This document shows positions 51,667 through 60,069 of a DNA stretch of 64,000 nt, piece after piece. Origin of the DNA: Pontibacter diazotrophicus. GTDB taxonomy: Bacteria; Bacteroidota; Bacteroidia; Cytophagales; Hymenobacteraceae. The translations under genes and the position numbers were made by a program. The stretch lies in contig NZ_QRGR01000011.1 in the NCBI RefSeq assembly GCF_003367245.1, positions 1 to 64,000 on the forward strand. The letters are read 5' to 3'. Positions within the stretch are counted from its first letter, which is position 1. The number at the start of each line of letters is the position of its first letter. The notes under the pieces are model-generated. The model did no database searches and was not told where the DNA came from. It saw only the letters and a program-made list of their open reading frames with translations.

Positions 51667-53022
51667 ATGAGTAAACTGACCACATCCACCTATAAAAGAG
51701 AAGCTACGTTTACCAGCAGCATCGCTTTTCTCCCGGCTGTTATCTCTACAGCCTTTCTTCTTCTGGCGGTGGGCAGCTTATATTTCGAGTCGCTGCCCCT
51801 TGCGTTGGCTATAGAGCGGAGACTGCCCTCCCTGCTGGTACCACAAGAAGATAATGCCCGGCTCATACTGAGCACCATTGCTAGCGGCATTATCTCCTTA
51901 ACCGTGTTCAGCTTCTCGATGGTAATGATTGTGCTGAGCCAGGCTTCAAGTAACCAGTCTCCCCGGGTAATTCCAGGTTTAACAACGGTAAAATATCACC
52001 AGGTGGTGCTTGGCTTTTATATTGGCACCATCATCTATACCTTGCTCCTGCTGCTCAACTTCAAAACGGAGAACGGAGGAGGAGAGGACGATGTACCAGC
52101 CATTGCAATTTTACTGGCAATGACATTCGCGGTTGTCTGTCTCGTGCTGTTCGTGTACTTTATCCATTCTATTTCAAAGGCAATACAGGTTGATAACATC
52201 ATAAACAGTGTCTTCAGGAAAGCAAAAAATGCGTTGTCCCGTGAAAATGAGTTGGCTAACAGAACCAAAAGTTCAGAAGTAGAACAAGTCAGGGCGCTTA
52301 CCTATACCTTGAAAAACGACGGAAATGGCTACTTAAAGCGCATACAACTAACAGAACTGAAGCAACTTGCTAAGGAGCACGATCTGCAGCTGGAAATACT
52401 AGTGGAAGTAGGGGCGTTTACAGTGGAAGGTACGCCCCTGATGCGCCTTTCATCTGACCCAAAGGAGCATGCAGAACTTACACAGCAGTTGCAGGACTGC
52501 TTTGACCTGAGCGAAGAAGAGGTAATAATGGAGGACTATGAGCAGGGAGTCAAGCAGATCTCAGAGGTGGCTGTTAAGGCGCTAAGTCCGGGCATCAACG
52601 ACCCGGGCACCGCCCTGAAAGCGATTGACTTCCTGACACTCCTGTTCATTTACCGGGTACAGAGCGAAGAACGGAACTGCCTGCTCGATGCGGAAAACAA
52701 CCTGCGGGTAATTGAGAAAAAAATTACGCTGGATGAGTTACTGCACCGTTACCTGAGCCCTATCAGAACGTATGGGAAAGGTGATTTGCAAATAAATATT
52801 CGCCTCTTAAGGTGCTTATATAACCTGCTTCACCAGAGCCCCTACAATGCGCATGAAGAGGTAATCGCGAAACACGCCCTCGCAGTGGTATACGATGCAG
52901 ACAAAAACATCGAGAACCTCATAGACAGAGGCCGGCTGAATGAAGCAATAACAACCTTCAATGCTATTGCCCCGCCCCGCTACCAGCTTCACTTGTTAGA
53001 TGTAGAAGATGTTTTTTGTTGA
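51667..53022 (+). CDS. DUF2254 domain-containing membrane protein
   Basis: Protein of 451 residues from the ATG at 51667 (MSKLTTSTY). The N-terminal half carries four TM helices, at about 22-42, 68-95, 114-134 and 148-172. TVFSFSMVMIVLSQASSNQSPRV (core LSQASSNQSPR) is the mark by which I recognise DUF2254. The C-terminal half is soluble and helical, with ISEVAVKALSPGINDPGTALKA (core ALSPGINDPGTA), also typical. Function unknown; a channel- or sensor-like role has been suggested only by topology. It follows the isoaspartyl peptidase after 40 bases and is likely co-transcribed. Confidence 0.85.
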   Translation: MSKLTTSTYKREATFTSSIAFLPAVISTAFLLLAVGSLYFESLPLALAIERRLPSLLVPQEDNARLILSTIASGIISLTVFSFSMVMIVLSQASSNQSPRVIPGLTTVKYHQVVLGFYIGTIIYTLLLLLNFKTENGGGEDDVPAIAILLAMTFAVVCLVLFVYFIHSISKAIQVDNIINSVFRKAKNALSRENELANRTKSSEVEQVRALTYTLKNDGNGYLKRIQLTELKQLAKEHDLQLEILVEVGAFTVEGTPLMRLSSDPKEHAELTQQLQDCFDLSEEEVIMEDYEQGVKQISEVAVKALSPGINDPGTALKAIDFLTLLFIYRVQSEERNCLLDAENNLRVIEKKITLDELLHRYLSPIRTYGKGDLQINIRLLRCLYNLLHQSPYNAHEEVIAKHALAVVYDADKNIENLIDRGRLNEAITTFNAIAPPRYQLHLLDVEDVFC

Positions 53023-53139
53023 TTGAATTATGTAAGTCACATGTCCTCGTACGGACAGGTTGCTACCAGCCCGAACGTAAAATTATAATAAGAGCACAAC
53101 TGTTGCCGGCTCAGATAATGCGTCAGGAAGGTTAAGGAT

Positions 53140-54462
53140 TTACCGTTTTCGAACATACCCTTTTATCAGCTGCAAAACTCCTGAGTGAGCAGCAAAGGGG
53201 TGATGGTCTCCTAACCTGATGACCTTAAAACCTAAGCGCTGCCAAATTGCCTCATTCTCTCTGTCCGTTACCTCCAGCTCCTGCCAGCTCCCATGGCCAT
53301 ACGTGGGCATCCATACTGTTTTATCCTGCTCTCCCCTTATCTCCACGAGCGCGTTGTTATAGGACGCAAAATACCATTGCCGCAGCCGTTCTTTCTCGTC
53401 GTCCACGTAAATCAGCGGGAGAGGATTGCGGATAACCTCAAAGCCAAGCCGCTCCAAAACTTCCGCAATATTATCAAATACCTCCGGCGTGGCCAGTTCT
53501 GTGGTGGCGTTACCCAACAACTCCGAAGCCACCTGCGGGTCGCCGACCAACACCCGGTACCTGCCGTCTCCGTTCCGGCCTGCCAGCGTCAGAAATAAGT
53601 TCAGGTAAGACGTGGGCTGGGAGGTTCCTTCCTTGTTCCGCTGGTAAATTATTTCTGTCCATTTTTCTCCGTCTCTATAGAATTCCCTTTTCCTCTCTGA
53701 CGGTATTTGCAAGGCACTGCCAACAAAGAACAAAGCCCTTTCCTGGTCGAGGTACCGCTGGAATGGCTCTATAAGCGCCTTGCCGGCAGAAAGTGTTTTG
53801 GTTTGCGGCACCAGTTCGTTTAAATCCAGGAAGGTATCTACGGCATGGTCAGCACCCAATAGGAAGAAATTATCCCCGACAAGAATGTTTCCGCTTTCAA
53901 AATAGAGTGGCACTTTAATACGCTCCCACCCAAAGTGCCTGCTGGCATGGTAGCAAACGTATTCATCAGCAGCTTTCCGGTTCGTGTGGGGCTGCACCAT
54001 GTATACTTTTTCATCTTTTGCATCCACCACCATTGTATACTCATCTTCCGACCATGCGGCTTTTTCGTATTGCGCCGGAACAGTATAGATAGTGGCACGT
54101 GCCAGCAGATTATGTTCTTCCAGCCATTCCTGTAAAATACCTTCCACAGAAGCCTGTATCATGATGTAAAGCTTTGTATCAGCGGGCAGCTTCAGGAGCA
54201 GATCCTGGTTTGCCTTCCACAGCGGGTTGTCCTGCCCCTGCAGCGCAAATGCCGGCATGTTTAGCACAAGCGCATCCAGCGCACCATCTGCGCTGGGTAT
54301 CAGGCAAGGGTCTGAAGGCAGCGTCATATACTCCTGCAGAACGCTTATTGCTACACAATGCCGGCGAAACTCGTTCTGATTCAGATCCGGCGTGGCACTT
54401 TCTGCCAACCTCGCTATTTTAGGATAATGCCTCGTTTTCACCTGCTCTTCTAAATGCTGCAT
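53140..54462 (-). CDS. Pentein-fold-like protein (deiminase superfamily), catalytic residues not conserved
   Basis: Protein of 440 residues from the ATG at 54462, which has a strong GGAGG site upstream; the longer frame overlaps the previous gene. Patterns recall guanidino-modifying (arginine/agmatine deiminase) penteins: FESGNILVGDNF like the GGNV block, LNLFLTLAGRNGDGRYRVL where a HxD-x-x-T would be expected (core TSYLNLFLTLAG), YNNALVE, and a final HSGVLQLIKGY where GGxHC would be. The catalytic His/Asp/Cys appear replaced (YLN, L), so it may be non-catalytic or only distantly related. The relationship is a judgement by eye. First-neighbour genes: a small membrane protein 13 bases upstream and cyanophycinase. 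Confidence 0.5.
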   Translation of the reverse strand: MQHLEEQVKTRHYPKIARLAESATPDLNQNEFRRHCVAISVLQEYMTLPSDPCLIPSADGALDALVLNMPAFALQGQDNPLWKANQDLLLKLPADTKLYIMIQASVEGILQEWLEEHNLLARATIYTVPAQYEKAAWSEDEYTMVVDAKDEKVYMVQPHTNRKAADEYVCYHASRHFGWERIKVPLYFESGNILVGDNFFLLGADHAVDTFLDLNELVPQTKTLSAGKALIEPFQRYLDQERALFFVGSALQIPSERKREFYRDGEKWTEIIYQRNKEGTSQPTSYLNLFLTLAGRNGDGRYRVLVGDPQVASELLGNATTELATPEVFDNIAEVLERLGFEVIRNPLPLIYVDDEKERLRQWYFASYNNALVEIRGEQDKTVWMPTYGHGSWQELEVTDRENEAIWQRLGFKVIRLGDHHPFAAHSGVLQLIKGYVRKR

Positions 54463-54475
54463 ATTATTCCTCCCT

Positions 54476-54862
54476 TCACTTAAAACTACTTTCTCCTGCC
54501 ACAAGACCTTTTCTTCCGGCCCAAAACCACAACACAATAAGTATCACCTCCCCCACCGCATCCAGCAGGTACACATCCCAGATAACATCGGATAAGGCAT
54601 AATAAACATCGATGCCTGTCAGGCCCGCCGCACTGGCAATACCCAGCCATTTTATCTCCTGCGTTACCTGTTTCCGTAAACCAGCCGCTAACAGCACACC
54701 ACCTATCACTGTAATGAGCACGCTCACTGTGTACAGCAGCCAGATATCCTCTTTCGGACCTGTTACCCAAAGGAAGCTGCGCAAATGCACGAAAGGCCAC
54801 ACACCGGTTAAAAACCAATAGGCTCCCTGTATAATAGCAACTAAACTCAGGTCAGGTCTCAT
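54476..54862 (-). CDS. Small four-TM membrane protein, unknown
   Basis: Protein of 128 residues with four predicted TM segments (about 5-24, 42-62, 72-92, 98-115) and a short basic tail. The first helix has AIIQGAYWFLTGVWPFV (core GAYWFLTGVWP), which recalls small uncharacterised Bacteroidota membrane proteins. No function known. It is sandwiched between cyanophycinase (32 bases upstream) and the pentein-like gene (13 bases downstream) in one leftward unit. Confidence 0.65.
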   Translation of the reverse strand: MRPDLSLVAIIQGAYWFLTGVWPFVHLRSFLWVTGPKEDIWLLYTVSVLITVIGGVLLAAGLRKQVTQEIKWLGIASAAGLTGIDVYYALSDVIWDVYLLDAVGEVILIVLWFWAGRKGLVAGESSFK

Positions 54863-54894
54863 GAATGATGTTTGTGGGGCTTTAAGCTTCTATT

Positions 54895-55791
54895 TTAAGC
54901 GTGTAACTGGTCGAAGGTAGGGATGGTGTAGCACTCGTCCTTAGATAACAGGTGTACCCTCATGTCCCGGACAGTAAAGGCCTCCCCTGTACCAATCTCG
55001 TGAATATTGGTGTCTGTAATCCCCATTCCGTCTACCACCGTTATGAGTCCGCTCCCTATTACCCGTATATGCTTCCCCTCTGTTACATAAATAGCAGTGT
55101 CCGACTCCAGGCCTATGCCAATACAACCCGGGTTTGTAGCGATGCATTGCGACATGCGCACGATACGGCCCCGCTCGATAAAGTGCGTATCAATAGCAAT
55201 GTTCTTGAGGAACTCCAGGCCTGTTGTAATCCGGACATCTCCTTTGATGTACCCTTCCTTCGTTTCCCCTTCATAAATCATAGGAGTAGACATGGCCGTT
55301 GCACCGGCACTTGTGCCTGCAATGATGATATCCTCATCGTAGGTAAACCGCTCTTTCATGAGTTCCAGCACAGATGTGCCACCCAGAATAGAGGTTAACC
55401 GCAGCTGATCGCCCCCTGGGAACATAATGCCCGCTGCCCGCTCTACTATATCACAGAATTCTTTGTTTCTTGCATCAGGGCGTTTCCTTATATCAATCAC
55501 CTCTATGTTCTTTACACCCAGCTCCTGAAACACTTCCCTATAATCCTGGGCAATCTCCGCGGGCACAGTAGAGGCTGTAGGCACGATGGCTATCATGGGA
55601 TTCTCTCCTTTTAGCTCACTTACCAGGAATTGCAGGATTTCCTTTTTCTCAAAGTTCACATTCCGTGACTGCTCCTCCGTCAGCTCCTTTTTGCCCTTGT
55701 CCTCGTGCCCGCCAATAGCGAGCAGGCGTCCTTTTGGCACCGGAGCCTCTTGTTTATCCTTATGTCGGTCTGATACTTTCTTCTTTGCCAC
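54895..55791 (-). CDS. Cyanophycinase
   Basis: Serine peptidase of family S51, 298 residues, that releases beta-Asp-Arg dipeptides from cyanophycin (multi-L-arginyl-poly-aspartate). The nucleophile is Ser161 in AGTSAGATAMS. The preceding FPGGDQLRL (124-132) and the TPMI-x-EG region fit the family. No signal peptide is seen, so it would act on cytoplasmic granules. Cyanophycin synthetase is not in the window. Downstream genes on the same strand are a small membrane protein and a pentein-like protein; an isoaspartyl peptidase that could split its product is nearby on the other strand. Confidence 0.9.
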   Translation of the reverse strand: MAKKKVSDRHKDKQEAPVPKGRLLAIGGHEDKGKKELTEEQSRNVNFEKKEILQFLVSELKGENPMIAIVPTASTVPAEIAQDYREVFQELGVKNIEVIDIRKRPDARNKEFCDIVERAAGIMFPGGDQLRLTSILGGTSVLELMKERFTYDEDIIIAGTSAGATAMSTPMIYEGETKEGYIKGDVRITTGLEFLKNIAIDTHFIERGRIVRMSQCIATNPGCIGIGLESDTAIYVTEGKHIRVIGSGLITVVDGMGITDTNIHEIGTGEAFTVRDMRVHLLSKDECYTIPTFDQLHA

Positions 55792-55835
55792 AGTCTCAGT
55801 ATATTAAGTAGGTTGTCATCTTATTAAATTAATCA

Positions 55836-56255
55836 TCAAGGTTTTTGATAGCTTACTACGTGGGCTGAGACACTATTTTTATTCGTTGGTTTTCGGGTGA
55901 AGTTTGCCCAACCCTCCCGCCTGGATTGCTGCGGCACCCACATCATCTCCATCTCTACTTTTTCCACCTCCTCTCCGGCCTCCTGCAGCACCAATTCTAC
56001 CTTCACGGCCTCTGCGGTTATGGCCCCATCATTATGCACCAGCACATGGTACCGGTTCGGCTGCTGCGGAGTAGGTTCCGGCTGTACCTCCACCCGTATC
56101 TCCGGCGAGGAAGGCGTATAGGTATAGGCCTGGTACCCCAGGTAACCTATAACAGTAGTCACCAGCAACAGGCTTAGCCAGAACACCGCCCACTCCAGCA
56201 GGTTTTTCTGGTCTTTTACCTCCTGTTGCTTCTTATGATTACCGTTGTCATCCAT
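55836..56255 (-). CDS. TIGR02588 family protein
   Basis: Single-pass membrane protein of 139 residues: a charged N-terminus, one TM helix at about 24-44 (FWLSLLLVTTVIGYLGY), then a soluble immunoglobulin-like region (SSPEIRVEVQPEPTPQQP and YHVLVHNDGAITAEAVKVEL; core VHNDGAITAEAV). I recognise it as TIGR02588, which pairs with the TIGR02587 membrane protein encoded just upstream (6-base gap). The pair's function is unknown. Confidence 0.8.
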   Translation of the reverse strand: MDDNGNHKKQQEVKDQKNLLEWAVFWLSLLLVTTVIGYLGYQAYTYTPSSPEIRVEVQPEPTPQQPNRYHVLVHNDGAITAEAVKVELVLQEAGEEVEKVEMEMMWVPQQSRREGWANFTRKPTNKNSVSAHVVSYQKP

Positions 56256-56261
56256 CTAAAT

Positions 56262-57146
56262 TTATTTTATGAGCAGCCGCCCAGCTGAGGCGCCCAGTGT
56301 TGCAATTACACCCAGCGTAATACACTGGGAAAAGGCAATCCAAAAGCTCATATTATCAAAGCGCCCAAAAAACCACAGGGCAAAGGCTGAGGCGGTAAGG
56401 GCCACTAGGTAAGAGAGGCAGGCATCGAAGGCTACATCAAACACCAAAACTCCGGATAACCTGACAGGGGTGCCTTTAAAGTCACTAAAATAGATAACGA
56501 TAACACTTAGCGCCAACGACAGGATGGCCATAAACAGAATCTGAATCGGCTTTGCCTCCACCGCAATCAGGAGCACTTCCTCTGTAGGGGCCACGTTACC
56601 TCCAACCAGTATAGCGCCACAAATAGACAACACAACGGCTGCCATAGTGCCTGTCGCCCCTTTTTCATCTTTCTCAGGGCTGTCATAGCCTTTGTCGGGC
56701 CTTTGCGGGTCCCCTTGCCTGCCTATGCCCAATTGCGCCGTACCCACAGACACTCCAATCGACACAGCCATCGCCTCTATCACAACCTTGCCCATTATTT
56801 CCTGGACAGACATGCCGTCGAAATCAATCCGGCCCAGCATCAGCAGCATCAAAAAGGACAGGGAAAAACCTATTCCCATCTCCTCCACAGAATCCACGAA
56901 GACGCTGCGCCACGACACATCGGGGCGCATGCCGGCAAAACGGTTGTAGCCCAGTAGCAGCAGGTATGTTACCACTATCAGCACGATAAGGTCCAGGGAG
57001 GTGACGATAAAGCCGGACCACCACACCTCCATTGTGTACAGCAACGGAAAGCTGAACAGCAAACCACCGGCTATACCGCGCGCATACTCTTTCAGCGACT
57101 GCGATATCGGCCTGTTCATGCTGGTCTGCTGTTGCTTTTGCTCCAT
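56262..57146 (-). CDS. TIGR02587 family membrane protein
   Basis: Integral membrane protein of 294 residues with about 7 TM helices. I start at the ATG at 57146; the longer frame begins with a TTG. Its first helix (ARGIAGGLLFSFPLLYTMEVWW, core GGLLFSFPLLYTMEVWW) and GGNVAPTEEVLLIAVEA (near 200-216) are the marks by which I recognise TIGR02587. It is followed after 6 bases by its usual partner, TIGR02588. Function unknown. The unit lies next to cyanophycinase on the same strand, 45 bases apart. Confidence 0.8.
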   Translation of the reverse strand: MEQKQQQTSMNRPISQSLKEYARGIAGGLLFSFPLLYTMEVWWSGFIVTSLDLIVLIVVTYLLLLGYNRFAGMRPDVSWRSVFVDSVEEMGIGFSLSFLMLLMLGRIDFDGMSVQEIMGKVVIEAMAVSIGVSVGTAQLGIGRQGDPQRPDKGYDSPEKDEKGATGTMAAVVLSICGAILVGGNVAPTEEVLLIAVEAKPIQILFMAILSLALSVIVIYFSDFKGTPVRLSGVLVFDVAFDACLSYLVALTASAFALWFFGRFDNMSFWIAFSQCITLGVIATLGASAGRLLIK

Positions 57147-57616
57147 TTGCCTTAATCTGTCTTTGTTCTTACCCCGCAAACGTTATCGTAAGTCCTGGTA
57201 TAGCAATAACTGCTTCTCTCAGCCAAAAAATTGCACAAATAAGTCTTACAACCGTATTTTCGTTACCAAGGAATAAGGTGTGTGGATTTACGTTGGCCGG
57301 TTTCAAGAGTTAAATATTGTGTACAATATCAGTACTTACACCTATCAAGCACACGGTTAAATACTGAATTTAGCTCTATATCCTTCCTTAGTATGGCAAC
57401 TCTTACTCTCAGCTCAAAGCATATTACACAGCCAATAAAATGAAAGAAGCCTGCAATATGCAGGCTTCTTTCATTTGAACACAAGAACATCTAATACTTG
57501 CAGAACGTGTTAAAACTAAACTTAATTGAACTAAAACTATATACTATGAAAAACTATTTACTATGAGATCTGTTGAGCTCCTGGTCTATTCAATATTTTT
57601 ATATAATTAGGTAAGG
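57147..57616. other. Intergenic region with a strong hairpin
   Basis: About 470 bases between the TIGR02587 gene and a small orphan gene. The terminator-like hairpin at 57438-57476 is the only structure; the rest is AT-rich and holds the promoter of the TIGR02587 unit. Confidence 0.4.
57438..57476. terminator. Terminator hairpin, 17-bp perfect stem
   Basis: 57438-57454 pair with 57460-57476 around a 5-base loop. It lies past the 3' end of the leftward small gene at 57617 and is the natural end of that transcript. Confidence 0.8.
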
Positions 57617-57934
57617 CTAAGGCTCGTTGCCCGCGTCTGGTGCCTGAGAGTGCTCGTTTGCTTTCCCATAGTTATAGAGAATAAAATCACTATATGAAGA
57701 AGCGCCAGTTTTCTTGTCAGACTTGTTTTCATCCATGGCCACTCCATGAGACTTGGGAGCGTAACCACCGCCAGACTTATGCATGCTTTCATCAACCTTG
57801 ATGAAACCTGTTCTCTTTAAGGGTGGGCACATCTGATTCCCGTCATGCGCCATCAGGTTCTTATTTCCATTTACTGCATGCTTTTCTGCGCTACTGTAAA
57901 TAATGCTTGTTAGGTTTATCTTTGATGTGCTCAT
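57617..57934 (-). CDS. Small hypothetical protein, orphan
   Basis: Protein of 105 residues from the ATG at 57934 (MSTSKINLT), which has a good AGAGGAAA site upstream. It is polar, rich in Lys, Ser, Gly and Asn, with a single Cys (QMCPPLKR) and a Gly/Tyr stretch (HKSGGGYAPKSHG). No signal peptide, membrane helix or domain that I recognise. It sits alone in a hairpin-rich stretch with a terminator past its 3' end, which supports it being a real transcript. It may be a lineage-specific gene. Confidence 0.5.
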   Translation of the reverse strand: MSTSKINLTSIIYSSAEKHAVNGNKNLMAHDGNQMCPPLKRTGFIKVDESMHKSGGGYAPKSHGVAMDENKSDKKTGASSYSDFILYNYGKANEHSQAPDAGNEP

Positions 57935-58205
57935 AAAGTTTCCTCTTTTGTTGAGCGGGTGCATCGATGCTGCCAGATGCTGTTTCGTGCTGCAACACGT
58001 TACAGGAAGGGTGGTTCTGAAGAGAACGATATGTTTAGCAAGACGTAAGGAGGGCCATCCTCAGCACCCGTTTAAGTTTGGCCGCTCCTTAGTCTTGTAA
58101 AAACATAGCATTTTAAAAACTAATGCGTCAGATTAATGGCGCTGCTTTTAATTGCTTTATTTGTCTAAATTTACGGCTTATCTGCCTTCGGGTCAAGCAC
58201 ACCAG

Positions 58206-58247
58206 GCGTTATTAAGTATTTCCGCTTTCAAAATACCGTAATAACGC
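58206..58247. repeat. Long hairpin (GCGTTATTA ... TAATAACGC)
   Basis: Outer arms of 9 bp (GCGTTATTA/TAATAACGC) and inner arms GTATTT/AAATAC around a 9-base loop. There is no T-run, so it is not a typical terminator. Confidence 0.5.
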
Positions 58248-58865
58248 AGCCTTCCTGCGTAGCTGTTTTTAATTCCTGCTATTTATACCATTCTATTTTT
58301 AGCAAAACCTTAAAATGGAGCCAGCACCCCAATATGGCCTCTGCTTCCCTCCAACGCAGGCTGGAAGAGTAGCCAAACTGTATACAGCAATTGGAAAGGG
58401 TAAATGAGGTACTGGCGCAACACCTCCATCAGAACCGCCTGCTTCAGAACTATATCCCACAAACACGCCAGATCCGTAGGCGCGAAAGAACTCTCTCACA
58501 TCAGGCAATGAACACATTGTTGCGCTGGGGCTATCATTAGCCGATGTTTACTTTGCGCAGCAGCCAATTGGTATGGTAAAGAAAAGGTGCAAAGAGATAC
58601 GTAGGCATACCGTATAAAGTGGTAGTTTAATTGTATTAGTAACCAATAGTATCGCTTAAGGAAGCCATAACAGAAAGAAGGCCGTATAGACTGGAAACGG
58701 CTGTTATTAAGTGCACAGATACTTTTGGTTGGTTAAGCTATCTGATAAGTCACTGCCAGTATAGGAAGAAGTCCTGTACCTGGAACAGACCTAAAAAAGC
58801 TAAGAATGATGTGGATGCTGATAAATGGGTGCTTGAGGCAGTCTACATCATATAGCTATTATAGA

Positions 58866-58913
58866 AGGGCCTTTATTCTTCAACTTAAGTTGGGAGTGAA
58901 GGCCCTCTTTTTT
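58866..58913 (+). terminator. Plus-strand terminator-like hairpin with no upstream gene
   Basis: AGGGCCTT pairs with AAGGCCCT, with an inner palindrome CAACTTAAGTTG and then TCTTTTTT. No protein gene precedes it on this strand, so it may end an unannotated RNA. Confidence 0.55.
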
Positions 58914-58986
58914 GTGCTTTCTGTACGATAAGACTCCCTTTTTAACGCATGCCAGGGTGATGTTTGGCTCAACAAAAGTAAGATGT

Positions 58987-59044
58987 GAAAAGGCTCATTT
59001 TAAGTTTCGCAGCCTGCACGGCGAAACTTAAAATGAGCCTTTTC
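58987..59044. terminator. Perfect 24-bp inverted repeat, terminator of the response regulator
   Basis: 58987-59010 pair exactly with 59021-59044 around a 10-base loop. It lies 45 bases past the stop codon of the leftward response regulator gene. Confidence 0.75.
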
Positions 59045-59089
59045 AGGTTTGCCTCCTTCACTAGTTCAAAGGGGAGTAAAAATTTGCTC

Positions 59090-59761
59090 TTAGGAGTCGA
59101 TACTGATATAGCCGTTCTGGATGGCGTACTTAACGAGGTTAGCCGTGTTTTTGGCATTGGTTTTTTCAAGTATGTTTTGCCGGTGCGTTTCGATGGTGCG
59201 CTTACTTGTAAACAGTTTATCAGCTATCTCTGCATTGGTGAATCCCTCAGCAATCAAGCCCAATACCTCTAATTCGCGCTTGGACAGCACGTTGCCGCCG
59301 CGGCTTGGCTTATCTGAATCCTCTTCGGGAGTCGACGATTTGTGAAGGAACTTAATGGCTAAATCTGCACACATAAACTGGCTGCCGTTCGCAACTAACT
59401 TAATGGCTGATCGGAGTTCGGCTTTACCTGTGTTCTTCAGAATATACCCTGCCGCACCATTCTCCATCATTTTTTGAACAAATGGCTCGCTGTTCAGCAT
59501 CGAGAGCGCCAACACTTTTGTATCGGGGAAGCGCTCGGCTACCTGCTTTGTCGCTTCGTAGCCATCCATTACAGGCATGTTAATGTCCATTAGCACTACA
59601 TCCGCAGGTGTGTGCTCCAGCAAATCCAATAATTCCTTACCATTTGAAGCCTCTCCTACCACAACTGTTTCTTCATCGTCTTCTAATAAAGACCTTAGCC
59701 CCTCTCTGATAATATTATGGTCATCTGTCAGTACTACTCTTATCAAATTGTTCTCTCCCAT
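59090..59761 (-). CDS. NarL/LuxR-family response regulator
   Basis: Response regulator of 223 residues: receiver domain (about 7-125) with acidic DD at 13-14, phosphoacceptor Asp59 (VVLMDINMP) and Lys109 (LKNTG), and a C-terminal LuxR helix-turn-helix (about 155-220; LSKRELEVLGLIAEGFTNAEIA, core LSKRELEVLGLIAEG). It follows its likely histidine kinase, 308 bases upstream on the same strand. Target genes are unknown. Confidence 0.93.
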   Translation of the reverse strand: MGENNLIRVVLTDDHNIIREGLRSLLEDDEETVVVGEASNGKELLDLLEHTPADVVLMDINMPVMDGYEATKQVAERFPDTKVLALSMLNSEPFVQKMMENGAAGYILKNTGKAELRSAIKLVANGSQFMCADLAIKFLHKSSTPEEDSDKPSRGGNVLSKRELEVLGLIAEGFTNAEIADKLFTSKRTIETHRQNILEKTNAKNTANLVKYAIQNGYISIDS

Positions 59762-60069
59762 TTTAAATTCTCCTGTTGAAGCTCTATAAAACTCTTTTAT
59801 ACTTTTACTAAAAATAGTTCAGGCGTAAAACATTCTGATTCCTATTTATAGTTTGATGCTTCTTCTGAACCGTGCCCTTACAAACTCTATACGTATGCTC
59901 CGTAGTTCCCGTACACTTTTTATGCAAACATTTAAATGATTTATGGTAATATATACCTACTACTCCAGTACGCACTAATCCCGTAGGTTTTTTAGCCATC
60001 AGGCCCACTGCCTTACCCTGAGGCGGCTGCGGTTTCAAACAAAATAAGCTGGTAAAGTAAAGAGCGGCA
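59762..60069. other. Intergenic region between kinase and response regulator
   Basis: 308 bases. An overlapping 90-codon minus frame (59808-60080) has no domain or site of initiation that I trust, and it overlaps the end of the kinase gene. A separate promoter for the regulator is possible but no consensus was found. Confidence 0.4.

Larger units (their letters stand above)
57935..59089. other. 1.1-kb hairpin-rich region without a clear gene
   Basis: It contains a long hairpin at 58206-58247, a terminator-like hairpin at 58866-58913 and a perfect 24-bp inverted repeat at 58987-59044. Frames on both strands are short or broken; one plus-strand frame from 58335 has an in-frame TAG after 12 codons. 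A transcript ending at the 58866-58913 hairpin could be a small RNA. Otherwise nothing is recognised. Confidence 0.45.

Noticed and set aside
58299..58540. Short frames on both strands in the hairpin-rich region, including a plus-strand frame from 58335
   Set aside because: The plus-strand frame has an in-frame TAG after 12 codons and no recognisable homologue; the minus-strand one has no features. Could be a remnant but not supportable.
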